Source: Avena insularis (lineage: Eukaryota > Streptophyta > Magnoliopsida > Poales > Poaceae). Taken from it: a stretch of 64,000 nt of DNA. Below the pieces are notes generated by a model. The model made no database searches and had not been told where the DNA came from. It worked only from the letters and a program-made list of their open reading frames with translations. The translations under genes were made by a program, and so were the position numbers. Of this stretch, positions 34,015 through 44,680 are shown piece by piece. The stretch spans positions 90,317,285-90,381,284 of the forward strand of contig CM042694.1 in the NCBI GenBank assembly GCA_023614405.1. Direction: 5' to 3'. Positions within the stretch are counted from its first letter, which is position 1; every line of letters starts with the position of its first letter.

Positions 34015-34669
34015 ATAGAATTCTTTCGGTGGCTGGGCTTGATCGAGCAGCCGATACACTTGCGAGAAGACCAGTTTACTGAATTATTAATATACTCTTG
34101 GGTGAAAATAAGATTACAAAGTCGAATGTTCCTGCAAAATGTACTCTCGAAAGCTAATTCCTCTCTGCTGAAACCCAACCCAACTAGTCATTCAATTCGG
34201 ACTTTCATAACCCATCAGGATAATACTTGATTACTGCAATCTATACCATTTCATGTCCACTTCCAGGTACATGGTGACAATTATATCTCTTCTAGAAGCT
34301 CTAGTGCGATCAATACCTTGCTGAGCTGGGCCATATGGAAATTTTCTAGGAGCTCCAGCACAAGTTACGATAATACTATCTCCATTTCTAAATATAAAAT
34401 ATTTCTAAGGCTAAGATAGCCTGTAATTTGAAAAAGAGGTAATAACAATATATTGCATATGTTATCCAATGCCAGGTGTCTGCAATTGCTCGATAGTGAT
34501 TAGTAAGAATAAGAGAAAATTGGGACAATGATCACAAAAGGAGCCCCCGACCCCGTTGCCCAACCTAGCCAACATGGGGACAATGGTCACATATTTTTCC
34601 CCATTTTTTTTGGAAGCTTTAGATTCTAATTTCCGAAGGTTGAGAAGAAAAACAAAGAGCTACCCTGGG
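34015..34669. other. Upstream region of thionin gene 1
   Basis: No gene. From 34,014 to about 34,530 it matches the region upstream of gene 3 (61,540-61,620 and 61,939-62,400), including 'aaagtcgaatgttc', 'gaaacccaaccc' and 'ggtgacaa'. The match fades at about 34,530. The last ten bases (ctaccctggg, 34,660-34,669) are the target duplication of the adjacent MULE. Confidence 0.6.
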
Positions 34670-35526
34670 GAGTAAATGGCACCGGGGGTCATACAACTTG
34701 TCGTGTATGTGCAGATAAGTCACACTTCTTGTAAAATAGACAAACTGGTCACATTACTTGTCGAACGCGTGCACCGCAGGTCACAAACAAGTCAACCGGA
34801 CGGTTTTTGACAAAAAACGACATGTGCGTCTCACGTGAGCATCTTAGGACAGTCAATATCTTACAGAAAGCCCCCTAGTATTGCCAAATATTTTTAGATA
34901 AAGTCTTAAATCAATTTTGCATTGTTTGGATTTAACCACGTCGCTCCGTACGTCTCTGAATTAACAATTGGCTAGTTAATTTCCGATTTGAAGTTGCAAT
35001 TTATATGTCTGATACAACAAGAGACACAAGAGTCAAATACCATACTAGTTTTAAACCGAGGATCATCCATGTCAACAATAGGCTTAAATGGTTTGAACTT
35101 GTACACCACTTCTTTTTTGTTTTTCTTCTTCTTATACTCCTCATCGTCTGAATCACTCTTGTGTCTCTTGTCACTGTCATCCTCAACTGGTAACAAATTG
35201 GAACTTCAAATTGGAAATTAACTAGCCAATTGTTGATTCAGAGACGTACGGAGCAACCTGGTTAAATCCAACCAATGAAAAATTGATTTAAGACCCGATG
35301 TAAAAATATTTGGCAATACTAGGGGCTTTCCGTAAGATATTGACTGCCCTAAGATGCTCACGTGAAACGCACGTGCCCTTTTTTTGCAAAAACCGGTCGA
35401 TTGACCTGTTTGTGACCTGCGGTGCACGCGTTTGACAAGTAGTGTGACCGGTTTGTCTATTTTACAAGATGTGTGACTTATCTGCACATACAGAGCAAGT
35501 TATATGACCCCCAGTGCCATTTACTC
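34670..35526. mobile_element. MULE with 327-bp terminal inverted repeats and a transposase remnant
   Basis: An 857-bp element flanked by ctaccctggg on both sides (34,660-34,669 and 35,527-35,536), within the 9-11 bp range of Mutator-like duplications. The left TIR is 34,670-34,996 and the right TIR 35,201-35,526. They begin GAGTAAATGGCAC and stay similar to the inner ends, with small differences. The 204-bp loop holds a minus-strand coding remnant. It cannot move by itself. A transcript across it could fold into a long hairpin. It lies between thionin gene 1 and the gene 2 neighbourhood. Confidence 0.9.
35010..35196 (-). pseudogene. Fragment resembling the N-terminus of a MuDR-type transposase
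   Basis: An open minus-strand segment in the loop between the MULE TIRs. It has an acidic start (DSDDEE), a Lys run, then 'FKPIVDMDDPRFKTSMVF'. The spacing 'DM-DP-FK--MVF' matches the stretch just before the N-terminal DNA-binding region of plant MuDR transposases. The frame then runs into the left TIR. This suggests an internally deleted autonomous MULE, although a captured host gene piece is not excluded. Confidence 0.5.
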
Positions 35527-35536
35527 CTACCCTGGG

Positions 35537-37187
35537 TTCCAATAGGGTTATTCGCATCATGCCATACTACCATTGTAACATATTTGCTCTATAATTCATT
35601 GTCCATGTTCTAGTATCATACTCTCGTTATATCTATTAGTTTGTAGAATCCCAATACAAAATTATACATATACAAGATCTATTTGGCTTTAAAACTTTCA
35701 GTTCTATGTGCTGCCGTATGATATAGTAGTATGTCATCTATTTTATCATTAATTACAGTTAGACATCGGTTTTTTCTTGCATGCAACGTTGTACTCATGT
35801 GACCAGACGCATGCCACTCTGTGCACCATTTAAAAGATTCTAGCATCCAATGTAGTAGTATGTTCGTGTTGCGCGTGCTGAAACTCGTCCTATGGTCACC
35901 CTAGAGCAGCAAATCATTGGGTCATGCGCCAGCAGCTTGGCAGGTCTTTGTCAGTGTATAGTCACTCCTCGATCCAGGTGTCACGAGTGAACGGCCCAAG
36001 AGCTCTCAACGATCCTCTCGCTCCAAAAAAAAAAAAAGATCCTAACGTTCCTCAAAACATCATTGTAATTAACATGCCCAAATGATTTAATTTTTATTAA
36101 TTGTAATTAACATTTGTGTCGTTGAAAAGTGTGCCAAACATTGCGAGACAGTGTGTCTTTTTCACGGCAGTCTGTCGTCTATTTTTATACCGAGGCATGT
36201 AAGGTTCACTTCTATGCTAGCGCTAGCTCAGCGAACCATATGAACTTTTCCCAACACGGTTATCTCTGGCGGTGTTTTTTCTGCCCTAGCTTGGGTGCGG
36301 CAATTAGACGTGTGCCTCGATGTTTATAAGCACCGGGGCCTGCCCTCTGTATTTAGTGTATAATTATAGAATCAACTACACACTATAATTCTAAAATCAA
36401 CTACTGTTTATAATTCTAGAATCAACTACACATGTTGTTCTATATCTACTACACATTTTCTTCTAAAAATTTCGAGGAGATTGGAGGCTGGCCGATGGCG
36501 GAGCGGACTGAAAGTGGGCGGTCAGTGGCACAGACGATTCAAAGGAGCAGCTGCACAAGCAGAGACGGCGGAGATGTAGACGGTGGCGGCCGAGGCGGCT
36601 TGGACTGTTTGACGCTGGCGGCGACATGGACTGTTAGACGGTGGTGGCGATGCAAATTGAGTACGAGTGAGCGAAGAAGAGAGAAGTTATGAATGGAGGG
36701 GAGTGGAGGGGGCGGAAATTTAGGCGCAACGAAGACTCGTGGATAGAGGCGCGAGATCGCGTGGCGAGGCCATATGGTGGATCGACATGGACCACTAGTT
36801 CTAATAGTAGTGGCGTTTTAGCAACATCAGCCGCCACAATTACATTTTTTTCCGGTAAGATAGATAATGTCTGATATACCGGCGACGTCCAGGTTTGTAC
36901 GAACAACACTGGTAATGGAGTTCCATGTTTCTGAGACGCCGCTGCTATTTTGAAACATACATGTGGCGCGCCACTAACGCGATGTCTACCATAAGGGTTT
37001 TCCTACTAGCATATGTTCACGTATGTTTACAAGTCAGGACGAACCACACATCGGCAAACCTAAGCGGTTCATACACATATAGTTCCATATCGGGACTTAA
37101 GACTTAGAAAAATAACCGAACTTCAAAAAGCAATTTGAAACCTAAAATAAATAAGTAAAACTAAAATATGCCACCAAATATATACTA
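35537..37187. other. Non-coding 3' flank of thionin gene 2, duplicated elsewhere
   Basis: No supported gene. Segments recur in other parts of the window: 35,843-36,060 with 1,330-1,515; 36,080-36,370 with 57,350-57,672 and 59,090-59,385; 36,370-37,120 with 59,385-60,170. The GC-richer part at 36,480-36,790 has open frames that differ between the two copies through frameshifts, which argues against a conserved protein. Confidence 0.6.
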
Positions 37188-37310
37188 CTCCCTCCGACCC
37201 ATATTAGTTGACTTGGATTTGTCTAGATACGGATGTATCTAATACTAAAATATGTCTAGATACATCTATATCTAGACAAATCTGAGTCAGCTAATATGAG
37301 TCAGAGGGAG
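37188..37310. mobile_element. Second Stowaway MITE, 123 bp
   Basis: Ends CTCCCTCCGACCCATATTAG and 'ctaatatgagtcagagggag', with TA at 37,186-37,187 and 37,311-37,312. The gene 3 copy has the precise empty site 'tatactagtagatt' (TA at 60,198-60,199), so this MITE entered after the gene 2/gene 3 duplication. It lies about 320 bp beyond the gene 2 stop codon. Confidence 0.93.
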
Positions 37311-37626
37311 TAGTAGATTTTATATCAAAATATATACCCGTAGAGTTTTATAAAACAAAAAATAGAACTTACAAATAGCAACACAAAAACTAAAATAGAC
37401 AAGTAAAAGTAAAAATAAAACAGAACATACAATAGAAGAGCTTATATCAATTGGCCAAGGGTGCAAATACATCCATATCGTGGATGACCTTTATTGCAGC
37501 AAGGAAGGAAAACACGTACATATATAACACGACACACTGCCTTGGATACAACCTATGGGATCCAAGTTTATTGGACATAAACATCAACATGACCTTGGCC
37601 TTAGACATCATAGAGCGCCCGGATGA

Positions 37627-38217
37627 TTACGATTCTGCGCCGACGCCGATATGGTTACAGAAACGTGCACATGCACCGCCGCATAATTCCACGTCGATTT
37701 CCTTCTCTTCACCACGATAAGCTGGTGCAAATTAATAGTATATATCTTATGCGTGAATCACAAACCTATTTAAATAGTCATCCTACAAAATCTAATATCA
37801 ATGTGGGAATTATAATTTACCGTTGTTCATGTTGTCGCATATGGAAGAAATACATCCTATATTGCAGAACCTGATGGCATTTGGTGTATCTGCCAAAGTG
37901 AATTGAATAGACGACATGTAAATAAGTTCTTACTGGGCAAAAGAAAAAGTTGAAACTTAACTAGCGGCCTTACCGATGTCGGAGTGGCTATGCAGTTTAG
38001 GATAGTCTGGTGGGCACTTAGATCCTGATATGATTTTACAACCACATGTGGCTGCACAAACAGGCCGAGGAGTACCGGGGAGACGACACACGTTGTAGCA
38101 GTTTCTTCCGGTGGTGTTCTTGCAGCAACTCTTTCCCTCTACTTGGGCCTGCTCTAGAACTAGCCCCAGTATGAGGAAACAGAAGATCACACTCTTAAGA
38201 CCCTTGATACTTCCCAT
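37627..38217 (-). CDS. Thionin precursor gene 2 (three exons)
   Basis: Same layout as gene 1. Exon 1 (37,974-38,217, 244 bp) encodes a signal peptide ending 'QAQVEG', the 46-residue eight-cysteine thionin starting KSCC, and the first residues of the acidic propeptide. Exon 2 is 37,821-37,889 (69 bp) and exon 3 is 37,627-37,721 (95 bp). Introns have GT-AG borders and the joined frame is open, about 135 residues. Exon 3 is 6 bp shorter than in genes 1 and 3, removing two residues near the C-terminus. Exon 1 is nearly identical to that of gene 3, with a T/A difference in the 'KNTTGRN' motif. TATA box, G-box and two TGAGTCA motifs lie upstream, so this copy has the most complete promoter. It probably encodes a secreted or vacuolar defence peptide. 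Confidence 0.95.
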
Positions 38218-38283
38218 GGCTGGTTGGCTCTAGTTTCTTGTAAACCAATTACCAATGAGAGATGGCTAGCTTGGACTGATGGA

Positions 38284-38480
38284 CTGCCTCATACGTATGG
38301 CTCCTATTTATAGAGAGATGATGGTGAGTCATCAGTGTTTGTATGTAGATGTCATATGCATGCATGATGCTCATCTCTCTCTTCCTTTGAATTTTGTCTA
38401 GAGTATAGCCGTGTCTCACGTGTTATACCATCTAGGGCCCGCTACATGTGCTGATAATTAGGGAAAGGTGAGTCATCGAT
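38284..38480 (-). promoter_or_regulatory. Promoter of thionin gene 2
   Basis: TATTTATA (minus-strand TATAAATA) at 38,305-38,312, 88 bp from the ATG, puts the start site near 38,275-38,282. Further out are TGAGTCA at 38,325-38,331, an RY-type CATGCATG at 38,359-38,366, a CACGTG G-box at 38,417-38,422 and a second TGAGTCA at 38,469-38,475. GCN4-type and RY motifs are typical of seed promoters. Whether this gene is seed-expressed is an inference. Confidence 0.7.
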
Positions 38481-38760
38481 CAGACACATGTTCTCGCTAC
38501 AGCTCTCGTTTTACTAGAGTAGTTAAATGATTCAGTTGAGCAAGATACATGCATGCTACGAGCACCACGCTTAACTTGATCGAATTTTCATTGTCGTGAT
38601 AGTACTGGTTGTAAGCTAGCATGACAATACATAATACTTTCCCCGATCTAAATTAATGGCCTTAGATTTATCTTTGAAGTAGAATTATTTGGCTGGCTCG
38701 GCCTGATTGAGCAGCCGATGCATTCGCACGTACTACGTCAGCCGACTAGATAACATAATT
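38481..38760. other. Distal upstream region of thionin gene 2 with Stowaway remnant
   Basis: Colinear with 61,345-61,615. At 38,630-38,686 only the left ~40 bp of the Stowaway seen at 33,891 remains ('ccgatctaaattaatgg'), followed directly by 'gaagtagaattatttgg'. Gene 3 shares the same remnant. Homology stops at 38,760, where an LTR-retrotransposon fragment begins. Confidence 0.7.
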
Positions 38761-39798
38761 TGATGGGATATGCCGAACGGGGTATGCCCAGCAGGACGTT
38801 CTGATTGGGCCAAAGGTCTCGCGAGTGGGCCTGCAGGACGGCGACTGGAATGCGACCAAGGAGAAGGCCCGGCCACAGGTGACTGGGAGCCCATAAGCGT
38901 ACCAGAAGCCTAGTCGGATTAGGTCAAAACCTCTGAATCCATATTATGTTCGGTTGTAACTTGTAAACCCTAGCGAGCTGCCTCATATATAAACCTCCCT
39001 AGGGTATCCTGAGGACCCACGTTCCATCATACACCCCTTCAAGCGACTCGCTGCTTAGACGCCGAGCTCGCCGCCTCTGTAACTCGCTCTCCAGTAATCT
39101 AATCTAGCAGGAGTAGGTCTTTACCCTCCGAGGGGGCGAACCTGGGTAAACACATGTGCATGCGCCCCCATCTCACTCCGCAGATGGCCGCCAGCTCTCG
39201 CCCCCGATTCAATCAATCGCTGCCTACTGCAGCGACTGCCGTGGCCATTTCCACGACAGCGGCGCCCACCGTGGGGCATAGCAGGACCGACCTAAGTTCT
39301 GCGGCGAGACCCTATTCGCCGATCGAGTGGCCGCTCGCCACCGGCCGCATGATCGCCATCGGCGGGATCTTACAGATCCTATCCAGCAGCTACATCCCGG
39401 TGTCGCGCCCGGTCACCCACGGTGCGGTGATGCCGGTCGGCTCCATCAACCTCTTCGTCGGCTTCACCGGCGCGGTCGACCCAGCGGCGATGGTGATCGT
39501 TGGCGGATCGCCGCCGCACCGCGATCTGCTCTCGGAGGAGCAGGTCCGCTCCATCAGGAGCCTCGTCACCGAGTACGACTCGGCTGCCAGCAACACGGCC
39601 GAGACCAACGCCGCCACGAACGACGAGGCCCTAAACGACGATGCCGACTCCGTGACCCCTGCCTCGGTCGACGGATCTATGACCGCGGCATCACGAGAGG
39701 ACTCCATCACGCGAGTCTCCAACCCTGAGGATTTCGAGGACTCCTCCATCCTCGGGATCTTCGACTCCGATTCTGGCTCGGACTCGCCCGAAGACTAA
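38761..39798 (+). mobile_element. LTR-retrotransposon fragment: LTR-like sequence plus gag-like ORF
   Basis: 38,761 to about 39,150 begins TGATGGGATATGCC, carries a TATA box (tatataaa, 38,986-38,993) and the CT-rich leader typical of an LTR U3-R-U5, and ends 'ctgggtaaaca'. No clear primer site follows. A plus-strand frame at 39,154-39,798 (214 codons) is Ala/Thr/Ser-rich, with 'LLSEEQVRSIRSLVTEYDS' and an acidic tail 'GIFDSDSGSDSPED', similar in style to N-terminal gag regions. No gag core, protease or pol follows, and no second LTR is present. It replaced the distal upstream sequence of gene 2. The family is not identified. Confidence 0.5.
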
Positions 39799-40117
39799 TG
39801 GCCTGGCCCTATATATATGCACCCAGCCCTCCACTCTCTCCTGTTTTTTTTCCTATGTGAGAGGTGGGTATAACTTTGTGCTAACTTTTTTTCTTCATAT
39901 GCACTAGAGGTGTTCGGTGAAATGCCTATTAGAGCAATGCCACTTGAGTTCACACAAGAAAAAATATGATATGAGCTGCCAGAGCGACACTTAAGGTTTC
40001 TCCTCTTTGTTTTGAAGTGTCCTAAAAGGTTAGCAACTATTTTCTCGTTTTGACTGCGCGGTACTAATTTAAGCATCGTGATTGCGTTTGATATATATGC
40101 ATGGTTGTATGATGTAG
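39799..40117. other. Junction between LTR fragment and CACTA element
   Basis: No gene. The last part ('atatgcatggttgtatgatgtag' before 40,118) resembles the sequence before the CACTA transposase start in related elements. The breakpoint between the LTR fragment and the CACTA element must lie here. No CACTA terminus was found, so the element seems to lack its left end. Confidence 0.45.
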
Positions 40118-43100
40118 ATGAGCCACCCATGGATGTACGGTGACCGACGCTCTGACGCTTACAGAGAAGGCGTGCGTTCTTTTCGCCTTGTGGCCGAGGC
40201 AAACAAGCGGCGGGGTGGTTTTATGTGTTGTCCATGTGTTGAATGTCGGAATGAGCAGGCTCACACTTCCTCAAGAGTCATTCAAAGCCACCTGCTTCGG
40301 TCCGGTTTCATGTCCGGCTATAATGTTTGGACCAAGCACGGAGAAAGAGGGGTTATGATGGAAGACAGCGATGAAGAAGAGAACGATGATGACAACTACT
40401 GATCTATGCTTCCTGAATACGATGATACCGCAGTTGAAGATAATGAAAAAGAAGAGGGTGAAGAGCGGGAACCAGATGAGCCCGTTGATGATTTTGGTCG
40501 GGTCATTAGTGATGCAAGGCAAGACTGCGACACAGAAAAGGAGAGGTTGCAGTTCGAGCAGATGTTACAGGACCACAACACATTGCTGTATCCAACTTGT
40601 GAAGATGGCCAGAAGAAGCTGGATAGCACACTGGAATTATTGAAGTAGAAGGCAGAGACCGGTATGACTGACTCGGGATTTGAAAAGTTGCTGGTAATAA
40701 TGAAGAAGCTGCTTCCAAGAAATAACCAATTGCCCTCTAGTACGTACGAAGCAAAGAAACTTGTCTGCCCTCTAGGATTAGACGTGTAGAAGATACATGC
40801 ATGCCCTAATGACTGCATCCTCTACCGCGGTGAGAAGTACGAGAATATGGATAAATGCCCGGTATGCACTGCATTGCGGTATAAGATCAGAAAAGATGAC
40901 CCTGGTGATGTTGAGGGCGAGCAACCCAGGAAGAGGGTTCCTGCCAAGGTGATGTGGTATGCTCCTATAATACCACGGTTGAAACGTTTGTTCAGAAATA
41001 AAGAGCATTCCAAGTTGTTGCGATGGCACATGGAAGACCATAAGAAAGACGGGATGTTGAGGCACCCTGCTGATGGTCGGCAGTGGAGAAAAATCGAGAG
41101 AGACTTCCCGGACTTTGCTGGTGACGCAAGGAACTTATGGTTTGGTCTAAGTACCGATGAAATGAATCCTTTTGGGGAGCAGAACTGCAGTCACAGCACC
41201 TGGCCCGTGACTCTATGTATCTGCAACCTTCCTCCTTGGTTGTGCATGAAGCGGAAGTTCATTATGATGCCAGTGCTCATCCAAGGCCCGAAGCAACCCG
41301 GCAACGACATTGATGTGTACCTAAGGCCATTAGTTGATGAACTTATACAGTTGTGGGCCAAACCAGGTGTACGTGTGTGGGATGAGCACAAACAGCAGGA
41401 ATTTGACCTACAAGCGTTGTTGTTCGTAACCATCAATGATTGGCCTGCTCTTAGTAACATTTCAGGACAGACAAACAAAGGATACAATGCATGCACACAC
41501 TGTTTAGATGAGACTGAAAGTATATATCTGGATAAATGTAGAAAGAATGTGTACCCGTACAATCATCGTTTTCTTCCGCCTAGTCATCCCTTAAAGAAGA
41601 AAGGAAAGCATTTCAATGGCAAGGCAGAAACCCGGACGAAGCCTGTCTCCCGTAGTGGTGGTGGTGTATTTGGTATGGTCAAGGATTTGGATGTAATCTT
41701 TGTAAAGGGTCCTGGAGGACAACCTGTTCCGAAAGACCCCATTACGGAACACGCACCCATGTGGAAGAAGAAATCTATATTTTGGGAGCTACCCTATTGG
41801 AAAGTGCATGAGGTCCGCTCTGCAATCGACATGATGCACCTGACGAAGAATCTTTGGGTAAATATTCTAGGCTTCCTAGGCTTGTATGGGAAGTCAAAAG
41901 ATACCCCGGCAGCACGGGAGGACCAGCAACATCATAAAGGACGAGACGGGAAGCATCCAGGGCAGTTTCAAGGGCTTGCCAGCTACACTCTTACCAAAGA
42001 AGAGAAGGAAATCTGTTTTGAAGTTCTTTTCAGTAGCAAGGTCCCGTCTGGCTTCTCGTCGAATATAAAGGGAATAGTAAATATGAAAGAGAAAAAATTT
42101 CAAAACCTAAAGTCTCATGACTGCCATGTGCTTATGACGCAATTGCTTCCGGTTGCATTGAGGGGAATTCTACCAGAAAATGTTCGACTAGCCATTGTGA
42201 AGGTATGTGCATTCCTCAATGCAATTTCTCAGAAGGTAATCGATCGAGAAAGTCTATCAGGGTTACAGATTGATGTGGTCCAATGTCTGGTCAGCTTCGA
42301 GTTGTTGTTCCCGCCATCCTTCTTCAATATTATGACGCACCTCCTAGCTCACCTAGTCGAAGAGATTAGAATTCTCGGTCCTGTGCTTCTACACAATATG
42401 TTCCCCTTCGAGAGGGTCATGGGAGTCTTAAAGAAATATGTTCATAACCGTGCTAGGCCAGAAGGAAGCATCTCCAAGGGCTATGGAACAGAGGAGGTCA
42501 TTGAGTTTTGTGTTGACTTTCTTCCTGACCTTAAGCCGATTGGTGTTCCTGAATCTCGGTATGAGGGGAGGATGACTGGAAAAGGCACACTAGGAAGGAA
42601 ATCAATGGTATGTAGGGACGGGCATTCTTTCACTCAAGCACACTACACAGTTCTACACAATTCCACCGTGGTGGCTCCGTATATCGAGAAACACAAGAAT
42701 ATTCTACGCTCCGAAAACCCGGGGAAGCCTGAAACCTTGATTAAAGGGGAACACGAGAAGAATTTTGGCAATTGGTTGCAGACACATCTCACGAATAACA
42801 CCACTGTTGGAGACGAGTTGTACTCGTTGGCCAGGTTACCATCTTCGACTATATGTACTTTCCAAGGGTACGAGATAAATGGGAATACATTTTACACGAT
42901 CGCCCAAGATAAAAAGAGCACCAACCAAAACAGTGGTGTCCGCTTTGATGCAACAGATGACAATGGGCAGATTGACACATATTATGTGTACATAGAGGAG
43001 ATATGGGAACTTGACTATGGACCTACTTTTAAGATCCCTTTGTTTCGGTGCAAATGGGTCAAGCTGACAGGAGGCGGGGTACATGTAGACGAAAAGTATG

Positions 43101-43273
43101 GCATGACAACAGTGGATCTCAACAATCTTGCGTACATGGATGAACCATTCGTCCTAGCCAACGATGTGGCTCAGGTTTTCTATGTGAAGGACATGTCTAC
43201 CAAACCGAGAAAAAGGAAAGATAAGCAAAAGAGTACAGAATACGATGAGCCAAAGCGCCACATAGTTCTTTGA
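40118..43273 (+). pseudogene. TNP2-type CACTA transposase with three in-frame stops
   Basis: One reading frame of about 1,050 codons. The N-terminal transposase-associated domain (40,118-40,402) has 'MSHPWMYGDRRSDAY' and 'GGFMCCPCVECRN'. The central TNP2 domain (about 40,650-42,000) has 'KIHACPNDCILYRGEKY', 'CPVCTALRYK', 'WHMEDHKKDGMLRHPADG' and 'HKQQEFDLQALLFVTINDWP'. DUF4218-like (about 42,090-42,560) and DUF4216-like (about 42,760-43,200) regions follow. It is interrupted by TGA at 40,400-40,402, TAG at 40,646-40,648 and TAG near 40,786-40,788. All three are in the same register, so they are point changes rather than frameshifts. An intact enzyme would cut at the CACTA ends. From 40,847 the frame is open for 808 codons. 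Confidence 0.92.
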
Positions 43274-44202
43274 GGGAAAAGAAACATCGTGGGAGTGGAT
43301 GACAAGACAGACATGTCAGAAGATTACAATAAGTTTCATGAAATTCCGCCCTACAAAGTGAAAACTGACCCACGCATCCTGTTAAATGATGAAGATTCTC
43401 CATGGCTACGGTGCAGAAGAAAACCACAACACTAGATGTTGGTGATGTGTAATAATGTATTAAACCTTTTATTTGACACATAAGAAGGCTTCCCAAGTCG
43501 GGAAATAGTCAGGATGCCAGTTGGGATTCCTCCGTTGCTCTGGCGTGAGCTCGAGGTAGTAGTGGTTCGTGATGGCCATCCGGCGCTCCACACCTAGAGG
43601 GATGAGGGACAAGACCTCCGGCTCAAGGCCAAAGAGGGACGGTAGGGTGGCAAGGGTAATGGTTCAAAGCGCCGCCTCCCGGGTGGTTAGAGATACGATG
43701 GAAGCCATGGGAAGAGAATGATGAGTCTAGATGTGATATGTAAATGGAGGCCAAGCGTACATATATATACTGAAAAAATGGCAGGAAGACAGAGGTAGGA
43801 ACCGGTGGAAAGCGCGGGAACGCAGTGGCGCGGGAAACTTTCATCCGGGTGGGGGATCAAACCGGGACAAAAGATGGGGGGGCCTTATCAGGGGGAGGCT
43901 TATCTGGGAGGGCCTTATCTGGGGGGTGGCTAACCTTTAGCACCGGCTGGTGGGTGCCGGACTAAAGGTGGTTTTTGTGTCATCTAACAAAACTGTCGGT
44001 GGGATAAGGACGCGTGGGTAACCTTTAGTACCGGATGGGGGCTCAAATCGGGACTAAAGCTGTCGGTAGGATAAGGACGCGTGGGTGGACTGCACTGCTC
44101 GATGTAGCGCACGACGCCCTGTCGGAGGAAGAAGACAAAGTAGAAGCGGCGCCGTGCGTATAAAAGCAGCATCGATACGCCATGGCAAGCAACTCAACAA
44201 GC
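43274..44202. other. CACTA middle region with subterminal-type repeats
   Basis: After the transposase stop, 43,274-43,440 is probably 3' coding remnant or UTR. 43,480-43,710 contains a minus-strand segment that reads 'WHPDYFPTW' just inside a broken frame. 43,860-44,070 has repeated 'ggccttatct' and 'ctttagtaccgg'/'gggactaaag' motifs in both orientations, typical of CACTA subterminal regions. Confidence 0.5.
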
Positions 44203-44680
44203 CAACATGGATGGAGAGTTTCATCCCCATGAATGGAGGAAAGGGTCTGGAAATCTCCCGTGGCGGAACTTCTCGAAGATGCCCTTGGTGCACACGCCCT
44301 ATGGCATCTTCGGAAGTTCCGCCTCGGAAAATATTTTCCTGCTAGCCCGTGAAAGACTACATCTTCGCCTCCCTAGGGTTAGAGGTATGGTGGAAGCCAT
44401 GGGATAGAATGGAGAGAGGCGGCAGATATGAGTGTAGATGTGCTATGGCAACGACCAAGCCAACATGGATGGAGAGTTTCATCCCCATGGATGGAGGAAA
44501 GGGTTTGGAAATCTCCGTGTGAATTTCTCGAAGATGCCCTTGGTGCACACGCCCTATGGCATCTTCGGAAGTTCCGCCTCGGAAAATATTTTCCTGCTAG
44601 CCCATGAAAGACTCCATCTCCGCCTCCCTAGGGTTAGAGGTATGGTGAAAGCCATGGGATAGAGTGGAGAGAGGCGGCAG
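44203..44680. repeat. Two direct copies of a ~215-bp segment, 258 bp apart
   Basis: Copies at 44,203-44,418 and 44,461-44,672 share 'atggatggagagtttcatcc', 'cacgccctatggcatcttcg' and 'gggttagaggtatgg'. Both give a plus-strand frame of about 66 codons beginning 'MDGEFHPH', with small indels between them. The end of the segment also resembles 43,685-43,730. No known product. Confidence 0.75.

Noticed and set aside
34972..35196. Independent host gene in the MULE loop
   Set aside because: The frame runs into the TIR and its motif resembles a MuDR transposase N-terminus. A transposase remnant is the simpler reading.
36634..36909. Minus-strand 91-codon frame near thionin gene 2
   Set aside because: The equivalent region beside gene 3 (59,542-59,846) has shifted frames, so no protein is conserved.
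38761..39150. Promoter of thionin gene 2
   Set aside because: It begins after the thionin homology ends and has LTR-like structure with a TATA box in the opposite orientation.
41191..41562. Minus-strand 123-codon frame
   Set aside because: Antisense shadow of the TNP2 transposase.
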